A stretch of DNA of 64,000 bases from Pachyseris speciosa. Lineage: Eukaryota > Cnidaria > Anthozoa > Scleractinia > Pachyseridae. The notes under the pieces are model-generated. The model was not told the DNA's origin and ran no database searches. It saw only the letters and a list, made by a program, of their open reading frames with translations. The first letter of the stretch is position 1; every line of letters starts with the position of its first letter. A program made the translations under genes and the position numbers. The stretch is taken from NCBI GenBank assembly GCA_016490735.1, contig JAEMWC010000372.1, positions 637,501 to 701,500 of the forward strand, written 5' to 3'. This document shows positions 42,101-52,839 of this stretch, piece by piece.

Positions 42101-42106
42101 ATCGAG

Positions 42107-43060
42107 TCACAAGAAGCAAAAATCGTTGTTGTGTTGTAATTGCGCGTTTAGTTCTGGTTTTAAGCGGCTGATGTAGATCGCTTCTTTGAGCTTAAGACAA
42201 TGCCTAGTTTTAGCTGAATCTATAATCTTGAAGCAGTCAGCCGAGCATTTGCGTTTACAACTAGGTGAACCGTTCAGGTGTTTGAAAACATGATAATTTT
42301 TGTCAGTTGAGAGATGCTCTTTTACCCTGGTTGTAAAGTGGCGTGACGTCTCGCCAATGTAACGGGAGTTACATCCCGCACAAGTAAATTGATACACAAC
42401 CAGAGATTTTAACGCATCTGGAATAGGATCTTTGAAACTGAAAAAATTCTTGATTTTGAAAGAAGAAGAAACAATTCTGATGTCTATATCTTTGCAATAA
42501 ACGTTCAACAAGCGTTTTAGTTTTTTGCGTGCGACGGTAGAGAAATCACCCACAAATGGCAGTTTGAAGTATCGAATACCTGTAGTGTTTTCCCCAGTAG
42601 TAGAAGTATTGTTTTGAGTTGGTTTAGAAGGAAATTTGTTTTTATACCCCTCAATGATCTTATCTATGAGATGGCTAGGAAAGGAGTTGCGTTGAAGTGT
42701 TATAGATAGTTGTTGAAGATCTTTTTCCCGCCCAGTGGTGGCGCTGTTGATTTTAAAAATTCTGTCTACCAAAGTGTAAATTAGACCAACCTTATACCTA
42801 AAGCAAGTAAAACTAAGGAAATTAGTAAGAAGCCCAGTGTAATTGCTCTTGTGATATATTGAAGTGATACAAGAATCCCCCGAGTTATCCACAAGAACAT
42901 CCAGAAAGGGGAGAACCATTGAGTTGAGTTTCATAAGTAAACCTATTTTGTTTTGTTTTTGCAAGGGGGTTGGGAATTGGAGGGGGAAATGTTCTGCTGC
43001 CGCAATCATACTGTTGACACTCACCACAATCTGAATGCCTGGAATAGGCTTCAAGTTCAA
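42107..43060 (-). pseudogene. Penelope-like element: RT C-terminus and GIY-YIG endonuclease
   Basis: An open frame of 317 codons without its RT core. The N-terminal part has SMVLPFLDVLVDN, then SIYHKSNYTGLLTNFLSFTC and YKVGLIYTLVDRIFKI, the thumb/linker of Penelope-like RTs. The C-terminal part has QFTCAGCNSRYIGETSRHFT followed by TRVKEHL, the GIY-YIG nuclease core with its Cys pair and conserved Arg. Penelope-like elements combine these two domains (established knowledge). The RT catalytic motifs are missing upstream, so the copy is 5' truncated. The terminal residues (HNNDFCFL) and stop look natural. Confidence 0.85.
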
Positions 43061-43160
43061 ACAAATATTTTTTAACTTTCACACAGTCGTTTTGCTTTCC
43101 TATCAAAATTATACTCAGGGGGAAACATAACCAAGTATCAGATACATCCAAGTGCTATTG

Positions 43161-44002
43161 CCTAAAGTGGGGTTTGGGGAAATATCAATTTTAATTCTTC
43201 ATTACCCTGGCAATAAAATGCATTCTTGGCATGCAGTGAATCAAGGTTTAAGCTAGGGTTCTGTGAGTGACAGTCCAGTAGCAAATATGGTGCCGAAGGG
43301 CCTATTTAACTAGGGGGGGTCTGGGAGCATGCCCCCCAGAAAATTTTCCAATTTGGTGCGTTTTCCACGATTTTCAGCCGATAAATTTAATGTATCGATT
43401 AAACTTGAATGATAATGCGTCGTTTACTTTGCCAAAAACCTAAAATAGATTGAAACAATAGATTGAAACAGCCCATACTAAATGCATTAGTTGTGAAATT
43501 ACTCCTATATTTCGAGGCTTTCAAAACACGAAGCGCTTGCTTAAATGCAAACGAATCAAGCTGGATGGCTGTTTATAGCAGAGTGTTTTTTATCACCTTT
43601 AAGCCATGGTTATCCATAAGGGTTTTTCTGCAAGGGTGTTTGGCTACCAGTGTCCATGATGAGGTTGCTACGCACAAAATGTGTCAGCCTTGAAAGGGAA
43701 CAATGCCCGTTTTCCTAGTTGTAGAGAAAACCAGGTGAATGGGGATTTATAAAGTGACTGCCAAGTTGCCATTCAGGTACAGTTTGTAAGCCCCACAGTG
43801 CAATTCACTCTACAGGAATCTTTTTTCTTCACTTCTTCTTTGCGCGCTTTTTTTTCAGTCACCCTCTCCTGCTTGAATTTTTTTTTGCTTTTTTCCCATC
43901 CCCTCCCCCCGCCCCATCACTTTCTCATGGTCCGTCCCTTAGATGACCTGCTTGAGTGTTCAAAAGACTTTGACAACCTGTTGGCATTTTTATGGCAGAT
44001 CT
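43161..44002. other. No gene recognised
   Basis: AT-rich sequence. A G-run block (AGGGGGGGTCTGGGAGCATG at about 43312) looks like part of a repeat, but a partner end was not found. Confidence 0.35.
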
Positions 44003-44078
44003 CAGCCTAGTCCCGAGGCGTTCCCTCGCCGCTGACAGTTGGGTTTGACCGAGCCGAGAACGCCTAGGGACTAGGCTG
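44003..44078. mobile_element. 76-bp palindromic mini-MITE
   Basis: The ends are CAGCCTAGTCCCGAGGCGTTC and, inverted, CAGCCTAGTCCCTAGGCGTTC. The whole unit is a hairpin with a short loop around GCTGACAGTTGGGTTTGACC. No clear target duplication. Confidence 0.7.
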
Positions 44079-44586
44079 GGCACAATTTAATAATCTAGAT
44101 GTAAGTAACCGAGGAGTCATTTGTAATTTAAGCAGCCGTTGTCGCTTGCACTCTGCTGTGTTGTGCAAGAGAAGAACACAGAAAGAAGATAGCAAGGTGA
44201 GTACCTCAGTTCGAGAAACATTGACCAGTCATAGAATTTCATTTCTCCTTTGTAAGAGCCTCAAACTCTTTTAATTGGTGAATTTGTAGACCAGTTAGAG
44301 CGATCTTGTTAAAAGATAACGTTTGTTAAGCCAAGACAAGATAATGTAAGATACAGGTAATTCAAGCCGTACGTGACTCTTCTTTCAGTAGCATATGAGG
44401 AAAGTTCTTCATGCAAAACTGATACATGAAAATATGGATGCAGCAGAGAAGATATAAAATGTATTAGATAACAAACATTAAATACCTGGCTTCGATGCAA
44501 CAATAAACTTTCGTTTCTCTGGAAGGCAGTGCTTCGTGGAGCCAGACAGAAATTGTCATCACTGAACTAAGTCCATTATAAACGAC

Positions 44587-46269
44587 GGCCAACTGAAAAA
44601 CATCGACTGGACTCTGGACTGGACTCTGGACTGGACTCTGGACTGGACCCTGGACTGGACATTGGACTGGACTTTATTAAACGAAGTTAATATTTAAGTA
44701 ATAATATAACGATTAACCATTTCTTTTTAATCATTAACCAGCGGGGAATTTTTTCAACGCTTTCAACACGTTTTGAGAATGCATTTTTTTTTCAAAAGGA
44801 ACTTAAACGAAAAATCGAACAATGCTGCCCAGTAACTTTAAATCAAGTCAAGTTACTATTACGTGAATGCTGTGACGACGATATATCTCATGCGTGCGCT
44901 GTCTAAAGAATGTTAGGAATGTAGTCCAATTCAATATATTCGATATGTTAAGTGCGATCGCTTCGCGCACTATTACTATAATTGAACCAGACAGGACTAC
45001 AAACTAAGCAAAACTTTTTAAGCCAGGTGTTAGCCGGTTAAAGTATTCATCGTCATCATCGTCACTGGAAGAATTGATTCGTTCCTCCTAAGTGAACAGT
45101 GAAGCATGCATTATCAGAAACAAGGATGGTCGCTTACTAAGGGCAACAAAAGATGAAAATCATTGCATGTTAAAACTGGACAACAAAACTAATTAACTAC
45201 CTTGACACTTTTGAGCGATTCCGCCAAAGCAATAGGCGTGGCCTCCTCTTCATTTTCCAATTGGTACGCCGTCAGCCAGCTACGAGACGTTTCACATGAT
45301 CAGAGTTTGAGTCCATTTCGCTTACAACTCCAGCGTAGTTAGTACTTGTCTTAGGACTTTCGTCCATGTTAGAAAAATATACCGAAAAATTAATCGCGCG
45401 AACTCGTACAAGCTAAAATTTAATCAAATAGAAGAGCAATCTGATAGATGCCTTCAAGACACTAGCCGAAAACGATGCACAGAGGCATACGCAACAGGGA
45501 GGGAGCCACAACGCCTTAAAATTCTCTTGCTTTGAGATATCTTATCAGGAATATCTTTTCGTTTCGGAAGTGTTTAACACCTCTAAATGTAACGGAATAA
45601 ATAGCCTTTGTACCAATTAGACAATCGTCCTTTTTCGTTCGCTACTTTATTCTCATTCTATACAATGCACAAATTAACTGCACAAGAATGTAGAGTAGCT
45701 TCGTCACTTTCTTTTCTTTTTCGCATATTTTTGCAGTTATCGTCTTTCACAAATTACCATCGATACTGGAGTACAAGCCAACATACACCAGAAAAAGAGT
45801 ACTGTCATCAACCTTTTAAGTGTTATCGGTACAGTTACATTAGTGTGGTTTCGTGTGAAATGAACGTTTGTGTGATAAGAACTGCAACGTGATAAAAATG
45901 TTCACTATAGGGGTGGTCCTTTATCCGTGGTGACTAAACTTGAGAGTAAAATAAACAACAACAATATTACAAATAAAGAGCAAATATAGAGTGCTAGATA
46001 TGACAATATGGACGTGTTTCCTCAAGGGAGCGAGTCTTGGTATACACCTAGAGTTTATATTGTAGTGTGCAGAACAAGAGCTCCTTTCGGAGAGTGTAGT
46101 GGTTTGAAATAACTGTAGTGATAAGAAGCCACATAACTTCATAGACGGCCAGGTATTTTATAGTTTTTCCCGTTTTTGTTGTTCAGCGTATATTAATTTT
46201 TTATATAGTCCAGTCCAAAGTCCAGTCCAGAGTCCAGTCCAGAGTCCAGTCCATGTTTTTCAGTTGGCC
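44587..46269. mobile_element. 1.68-kb TIR element with 10-bp target duplication (Mutator-like)
   Basis: The left end starts GGCCAACTGAAAAACATCGA (with the CGGCC context) and the right end is its inverted copy. Both run into tandem GGACTGGACTCT units (about five left, four right). The flanks are TATAAACGAC on both sides (44577-44586, 46270-46279), a 10-bp duplication. Duplications of 9-11 bp are typical of Mutator/MULE elements. No MULE transposase is present. A minus-strand segment near 45330-45195 (ATG GAC TCA start, donor-like AAGGTAG) looks exon-like. Confidence 0.8.
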
Positions 46270-46279
46270 TATAAACGAC

Positions 46280-47473
46280 TGCTGGTAAAGGATACATGCA
46301 GTATGAAATCCGGCTAAGCCTTACATTCGGATATCAGTTAAAGGCTTCCTATAAAACAAGACTCATTTCGAAACACTTACAAAATGCACCCAAATTGACA
46401 AAAACTGTTGACTGAAACAAAACCAAAATATTTTAACCTGCTTTGTTACGGTGCTGTAGTGAAAATGGTGTTTCTTTAATTGTATTCAGCTACAACCTAG
46501 GTTAATGGAAAGTATTAAGCTACGACTCATACATTTTTTGATCCCGTGTAAACTCGAAGGAAATTATTAGCCACATCCTTTAACTGTAGATTTTAGGTAC
46601 AAAAAATGGAAAGGGTTCTTTCCCGCATTTCCATTGTCATTTTATAACTGATTGTGTGTATTAAAATATTTTGTTGAGAAAACAGAAAAAATTGATTTTA
46701 GTGTGCGACAAACTGACGATTCGAAGTTAATCGATTACAAAAGATATCTCGGCGTAATCAATAAGGTTGAAAATCTTTTCTGTAACAAGTATTTCACACC
46801 GCACTAGAGGTCATAATTCAGTGGAAGTACATCTATCTTATCTGGATGAAAAACAAGGCTTCCGTCATTAATTGCTTCTCGTTTATGGCTCTTGTTGTCA
46901 GCTAGGCCAACTACAAACACCATTCAAATTTAAGGTCAAGTTGATCGTGAGTTTTTGTGAGTCACGTCCATCTGAAAGACCGTCTCGAGTTTATCTCACA
47001 AAGGGAATTTTTTTTACGAACTAGAGAAATGTTCCCCCTACTTAGATCTGTTTATTCAAAATTGTAACATTCACCTTGCTTTGCAACAACCGACGAGCGT
47101 TGAACTAAGATGTACTGAAAACTTGTTGACGAGTCTTACTCATAGCGTTTGAATTTTTGCTTTATAAATTACCAAACCCGGGAACCAATTATAATGCAAA
47201 ACTAGCAACAGGTGGCAACAAAATGCAAGTGAACAATATCAGTCAGAAGCTGGTTCAAAATGAACCGAGAACTTGTCCTCAGTTGATTCTTAACACATGT
47301 AATACCATTACATTTTCAAAAATGTTGACCTCGGCTTCAACCTTCGTGGAGGTCTTGGCAACAACTTGGGCGCACAGGAAATGGGAAGCGCAAATTAGGG
47401 AGGCCAGACAAGATTAGGCAAATAATATTCATCAATAATCCTTTCCCACGACAGTTTCCTCCCCTAATGACGT

Positions 47474-47508
<35 letters not shown>

Positions 47509-47729
47509 TTTTTTATATTATGGAGTGTATAATATCTTCTCAAGTGAAACTTTGTACAGGGAATGATTGTTTATTTTTTAACCTTTTTTTTTTTGTTATC
47601 TGACATGCTTGGTTATTTGAAGAAATCTGGAAAATGGAAACGGACAGTAGTATCATCCATTCCAGTGGTCATAACCCAATATCATCTGGTTCTTATCTTC
47701 TGAGACTTGCCAATATAGGTCAAAGTAAT
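46280..47729. other. No gene recognised
   Basis: AT-rich. One plus-strand frame (47157-47417) of 86 codons has no recognisable family. Nothing else supportable. Confidence 0.35.
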
Positions 47730-49068
47730 AGGTGGGTTCATATTAGCTTAGTAAGTAGACCTCAAGTATACTTGGCGCTTACTTCAGATGTGAACGGGTC
47801 TAATTTCAGCGTAAGTAGGCTACTTTGTACCAGTGGTAATGCATCTTTTTCAAAGGCGCCGAAGTACACTTCCGAGTCAAGCCAGCTTACTTACGCATTA
47901 TCAAAACAAATTCAGGATATTGAACGTCAATCATTTTCGCGTTTGGCGGAAATGTTGATGATACGCGGTTCAAATCTCATCGTTTACAGTTCGCACTCCT
48001 CGCTAAGAAAGAAAATTTAGCGCTGGCTTTGCTAATGAATTACGGAACCAGTTTTGAAGACGAGGCCAGAGTTCTTCGTGGAGCGTTATGTTGACCGACT
48101 TGGCTCAAAATCAACAAGATCATCAGTGGTTGGTAAACTTCTTTTCGACAACGAAAACGTGATAAACTTTGTGAAACAGAAACGCCTGCTGTCGTTCAGG
48201 TAGAAAAAAGCATCAGCGGCGTCGACAAAATCAGGATCGGATCAGGTCGGATCGGATCGGATGGGATCACGGATCACGGATCGGATCGGATCACGATCGG
48301 ATCGGATCGGATCACGGGTCGGATCACGGATGGGAAGAGAGTAATAAACAAAAAGTATTGGAGAAATGCTGACATACTGTGACATATTGCGTGACTTAGG
48401 CCCTACTGAAAGTGATTTCCCGCCATGGAAAGTGATTTTCCGACATGTAGTCTTCTTCACGGCTGTCGCCATGGACGAAAGCAAGCGTTACTCCCCACCT
48501 CGTTTTTCGTCTCTTCTCTTGCCCTTGCTAAAATAATATCAAATATAGAAAAAGTAAATAAACACGTAAGATGATATTAAAAAAAGAAATTATAACTGAA
48601 TGATAAAATAATGCGTCCCTTCCGCTTGCTTTCGTCCATGGCGACGGCCGTGAAGAGGACTACATGTCGGGAAATCACTTTCCATGGCGGGAAATCACTT
48701 TCAGTAGGGCCTAAGCTCCAATATGTCACGCAATATGTCACAGTATGTCAGCATTTCTCCAATGTTCATTGTAATATACTTTTTGTTTATGACTCTTTTC
48801 CCATCCGTGATCCGATCCGTGATCCGATCCGATCCGATCCGGATTTTGTCGACGCCGAAGGATCAGCCAAGCTAGAGAGGCAATTTTGAAGTTTTCGATG
48901 AAAACAAGCCAGTGCATGGCTTCTTTGACTGACAGATGTATGACTTGAAGTATTCTTAGAATCTTAAATATGAACGCTTATCAGCGTAAGTTAACGTATG
49001 TTATTTCAAGTATACTTGAGCTCTTCGCGTACTTAAGGTCTACTTACTTAGCTAATGTGAACCCACCT
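47730..49068. mobile_element. 1.34-kb AAT-flanked TIR element
   Basis: The ends are AGGTGGGTTCATATTAGCTT and, inverted, AGGTGGGTTCACATTAGCTA, continuing through AGTAAGTAGACCT. They are flanked by AAT on both sides (47727-47729, 49069-49071). The 3-bp duplication and the AGG start parallel the ATT-flanked MITE at 37722. The interior carries a large GGATC-rich palindrome (48217-48857) and a short plus-strand frame (47634-48020) with Ser-rich sequence and no known family. Confidence 0.8.
48217..48857. repeat. 640-bp palindrome with GGATC tandem ends
   Basis: The left arm (48217-48491) and right arm (48620-48857) are inverted copies starting CGGCGTCGACAAAATC. Just inside are tandem GGATC units (GGATCGGATCGGATCACGGA), longer on the left than the right. 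The arms then share CAAAAAGTAT, TGACATACTGTGACATATTG and GGCGGGAAATCACTTTC, ending with TTCGTCCATGGCGAC. A 130-bp AT-rich centre separates them. Probably a foldback element inside the AAT-flanked element. Confidence 0.85.
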
Positions 49069-49133
49069 AATGATTCGAACCATGGTCACTCTTCCTGTTA
49101 CCATTAACTTGTTGCACACATCCAGTGAAGCCT

Positions 49134-49545
49134 TGACCGGAACAGGGCACTGGCATTTGTTAGTTTCGTTTTTTTTTTTTTAAGTTAAGCGATAGCGATC
49201 AAAAGGTGATTTAAGTTTCAAGATAGCAGATCAAAGTAATTGCCGCAGGAAGATTACTTGACAAGCTAAGTTCTATGATAACGGGGAGCAGGGTTGGCGT
49301 AGTGGTGAGAGCGCTCGCCTTCCACCAATGTGGCCCAGGTTCGATTCCCGGACTCGGCGTCATAAGTGGGCTGAGTTTGTTGGTTCTCTACTCTACTCCG
49401 AGAGGTTTTTCTCCGGGTACTCCGGTTTTCCCCTCTCCCCAAAAACCAACATTTGATTTGATTTGATGTATTTAGAGTTAATTTGATTTGAAAATTGTAA
49501 AGCGCCATTGATCTGTATTTGTAAATGGCGCTATATAAGTAATAA

Positions 49546-49577
<32 letters not shown>

Positions 49578-49730
49578 GATGATAAAACTCGACCTCTAAG
49601 AAAAAACGTACTCAGAAGAGACTAGAAGACTACCAGAGAACTGATGTAAACTACTAATCCGAAATAAACCGTTTAAACTCCACTTGCGATTTGTCCTGGA
49701 TACTTTCCTCAGCGGCCGGGAGTTCAGGAA
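49134..49730 (+). repeat. BEL/Pao 5' LTR (interrupted by a SINE)
   Basis: Starts TGACCGGAACAGGGCACTGG and ends GGCCGGGAGTTCAGGAA. Matches the 3' LTR except for scattered substitutions and the SINE at 49281-49578. A likely polyadenylation signal (AATAAA) lies at about 49662. Confidence 0.9.
49281..49578 (+). mobile_element. tRNA-derived SINE inside the 5' LTR
   Basis: The tRNA-like head (49291-49362) has A box TGGCGTAGTGG and B box GGTTCGATTCC. A central domain (CTCCGAGAGGTTTTTCTCCG, GGGTACTCCGGTTTTCCCCT) follows, and the 3' end (TTGTAAAGCGCC, GGCGCTATATAAGTAA) resembles an L2-type LINE tail ending in (ATT)n. ATGATA flanks it on both sides (49275-49280, 49579-49584), and the 3' LTR preserves the empty site, so the insertion is later than the LTR element. 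Confidence 0.92.
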
Positions 49731-49752
49731 ACCTGGCGACCACGACGGGAGC
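49731..49752 (+). other. BEL/Pao primer-binding site
   Basis: The sequence TGGCGACCACGACGGGA follows the 5' LTR by three bases. BEL/Pao and Gypsy elements usually carry a TGG-starting tRNA primer complement here. The primer tRNA is not identified. Confidence 0.6.
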
Positions 49753-49814
49753 GGGTTCTATACAGCCTATGTGAGTATACTTTAGCCCTCAATTTTCGAT
49801 TTAGAAGCAACAAG

Positions 49815-50957
49815 ATGACAGCTAAAGGCGAAGACCTCGAATCTCTCGAATCTGTCCTGAAAACGAAGTTAACGCAACTTGAAATAACACAAGCGAAAAC
49901 TGAAGCCGTTTTGAAAACAGAAAAAAAGAACACCGTAGCGAACAATGTTGAAGCCTTAAAACAAACGCAAGCATATGTGAAAAACGCACGGAGAGCTGTC
50001 GAAGCCCAGAAGATCTCGGCGGAACTAACCACAGAGGAGATTACCGCATGGAACGCGACTATAGAATCCAGAATAGAACTATCAGATGAAAAAATCGAAA
50101 TTCTTGAAGAATGGTTGCTCAACCAGAAGGCGAAACAAGAAAGCTACGAGCAAGAAGAAAGAATGCAATTTTAGATCACGCTACATGAAACTAAACTACA
50201 GCTACAGGAAGAGTTACGAAAATAGAATATGACCAGTGAAACCGCCACTACGCAGACTGCGCAAGCTAAGTTACCCAAATTAGTCATTACTAAATTCAAT
50301 GGAAGTTATGCCGACTGGCCGAGATTTTGGGGCGAGTATACCGAAACTATTGACAAGAGCAGTATACCATCGATGAGCAAATTCAGCTACTTAAAAGAAC
50401 TACTGGAACAGATAGTCAGAAAGACCATAGATGGCCTGCCTCAGAAGGTTATAACCGAGCCGTAGCCATCCTTAAAGACAGATTTGGGAAGGAGAGAGTG
50501 ATCGTCAACGCGTACGTGAAGGATCTACTCGACCTGCCTCACATACCCACAGCAAATCCCAGAAGGATTCATGAATTTTACGAAAAGCTCTCATATTGTG
50601 TACAATCACTGGAAAGCCTTAACCAACTCCATACAGTTGATGGAATTGCATCAATGACACTTGAAAAGTTACCAGCGATCAGGGGGACCTCGTGAGAAGC
50701 GATCTGGAGTGGGAAGCTTGGGGCCTCGCCAGACTAACTGAAGCACTGAAGTTTTGGATACGCCGAAACCCGATAGAGAGTGTCAGAACGGCGCACCAAT
50801 CATCAAAGAGTCGAGACAAGCCAACCCGAGTTTTCCATACACAGCAAAGAAGGAGTCAACAACAACTGAAGCATCGCACGTACGCATATTGTCACGCGGA
50901 CGACCATATGCCATTAGAATGCCATGCGGTGACGTTCAATAGAAAAGCGTAAAGACA
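49815..50957 (+). pseudogene. BEL/Pao gag region (DUF1759-type), broken
   Basis: It starts with a coiled-coil, Lys/Glu-rich N-terminus (49815-50174). After two stops (about 50172 and 50226) a DUF1759-like gag core follows: LPKLVITKFNGSYADWPRFW, KFSYLKELLEQIV, then in another frame FGKERVIVNAYVKDLLDLPH and RRIHEFYEKL. Further frame changes lie near 50440, 50690 and 50950. The gag would form the particle. The breaks are spread, indicating decay after insertion. Confidence 0.85.
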
Positions 50958-50960
50958 CTC

Positions 50961-51869
50961 TTGGCGTCTAAGAAATCATGTTTCAATTGCACAGGTCCTT
51001 ATCACAGGTCTTCAGACTGCAAAAGCACCGTCACCTGTCACCACTGCGATAAGAGACATCACACGTCGATCTGCGAAATTTCAAATGGATTAAAGCCTGA
51101 AGGGGTCATGACCGCCCATCCACACTCTAGTGAAGGAGTAATTTACCCAATTGTGCTCGTCGAAATTGATGGAATCAAGACACATGCGGTACTCGACACA
51201 GGCGCGGGAAGTTCTTACGTTTCGGCGAAACTAATCAACGCACTAAACAAAAGGCCCAAGGAATCGAATACTAAGAGAATCGACATGATGCTCGGCTCGT
51301 CTACAACTCAAGTAGAAATTTACTCAGCTACCCTCAGTGCAGTCGACGGCAAATTCGAAAAGGGCGTAGAACTAACTAAAGTGCATAAACCTCAACTGAT
51401 GATGGTCGAGAACCCTAATTATGCCGCACTACTCGGGAAATACAGTCATCTTAAAGGTGTCAGAATTGATGATCCCGATGAAAGATCGCAAATTCCAATC
51501 CACGTGGTCCTCGGAGCCAGCGAAGATGCTACCATAAAGACGACCACCGCCCAAAAAGTGGGAAAACCGGGACAACCTGTAGCTGAACGAACACTTCTAG
51601 GGTGGACGATCATGTCACCTGGGAGCGAAGATGCCGCAAACCCAATACTATTGACGCAATCATCTACAACAGACTACGAGCAGCTGTGTGCCCTAGACGT
51701 CCTCGGCCTCGCTGACAGTCCTGAAAACGATCAGTTAACGGTTTTTGAAGAATTCAAAGAGAAACTAGAGCGAACTGAATCCAGCAGGGTGGTATCAAAC
51801 CAGGTTGCCGTGGAAGGAAACTCATCCCCCATTGCCCACGAACGAAAACGGAAGCAAAAGACGACTTGA
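50961..51869 (+). pseudogene. BEL/Pao zinc knuckles and aspartic protease
   Basis: An open frame of 302 codons with a CCHC-type knuckle (CFNCTGPYHRSSDC) and a second Cys/His set (CHHCDKRHHTSIC), then a retroviral-type aspartic protease beginning HAVLDTGAGSSYVSAKLINA (catalytic D-T-G). The frame opens with TTG, so it is a continuation of gag after a frame change near 50950, not an independent start. It ends by frame change near 51780, where the RT frame takes over. Confidence 0.88.
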
Positions 51870-52839
51870 ACAGCTCGTCCGCAAACTGCAGCGCAATGAG
51901 CAATACCAAGACTACGATAACATCATCCAAGAGCAACTTACCCTGGGGGTAGTCGAGACCGCACCGGACAAGCCAAGTGGAAGGGAGTTCTATATTCCTC
52001 ATAAGGCCGTTCCTAGAAAGGATGCAGAAACTACTACACTTCGAATCGTGTACGACGCTTCGGCAAGGGAAAATAACGGTCAACCCTCTCTGAATGGACG
52101 TCCGCTACAGAACATGTTGTGGAACATCCTGGTACGATCAACGTTCTATCCGGTGATCCTAACTGGCGATCTCCAGAAAGCATTTTTGCAGATCCGAATA
52201 AAGGAGGAGGAAAGAGATGTCTTACGCTTTCACTGGAGGCCTCCCAACAGCCATGAGACTGTAGTCTACCGGTTCACGAGGGCAGTGTTCGGTCTCACGT
52301 GCTCCCCGTTTCTGCTTGGAGGAGTGATACAGCAGCATCTTGAGACATGGCAAAACCGATATCCTGACTTAGTCAAAGAGATACGAGACGGCATCTACGT
52401 TGACGACCTAATGGAAGGGGGAGCGACTGTCGCAGAACCCAAAGAGAAGAAAGCTTCCACCATCGAAATGTCTGAAGACGCCACGTTCACCATACACAAA
52501 TGGCACTCCAATGTCTCAGAGCTCGAAGCTGCCAGCGACTCAAAATCTGACCCAGAAGAGTTGACACTCGCGAAACAACAGCTGGGAGGATCTAAACCAT
52601 CCGGAGGGAAACTCCTCGGATTACCCTGGGATCGAGAGCAAGACATCTTAACCGTGTTACTTAAAGTTGAAGAGGGCAGCATGACTAAGACGAGCGTTCT
52701 TTCCCAGCTTGTGATGATTTACGATCCCCTAGGCCTTGCCTCACCGAACACGTTGAACGGCAAGTTACTATACCGAGATATCTGTGAAAGCAAAGTACCC
52801 TGGGATGCTCGACTTCCAGAACCATTGCTGAAACGATAG
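51805..52839 (+). pseudogene. BEL/Pao reverse transcriptase
   Basis: Pao-type RT (peptidase A17-associated family): LRIVYDASARENNGQPSLNG, YPVILTGDLQKAFLQIRIKE (motif A), VFGLTCSPFLLGG (motif B) and GIYVDDLMEGG (motif C, YVDD). The stop at 52837-52839 falls where the family normally continues into RNase H in the same frame (a TAG likely replacing a Trp codon). Confidence 0.9.

Noticed and set aside
44600..44670. Regularly spaced repeats that might suggest a CRISPR array
   Set aside because: The units (GGACTGGACTCT) are contiguous without unique spacers, and the same array is inverted at 46200; it is a transposon tip. The DNA is eukaryotic.
48242..48889. Frames rich in Asp-Pro-Ile-Arg-Ser (both strands)
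   Set aside because: Direct translation of GGATC tandem units.
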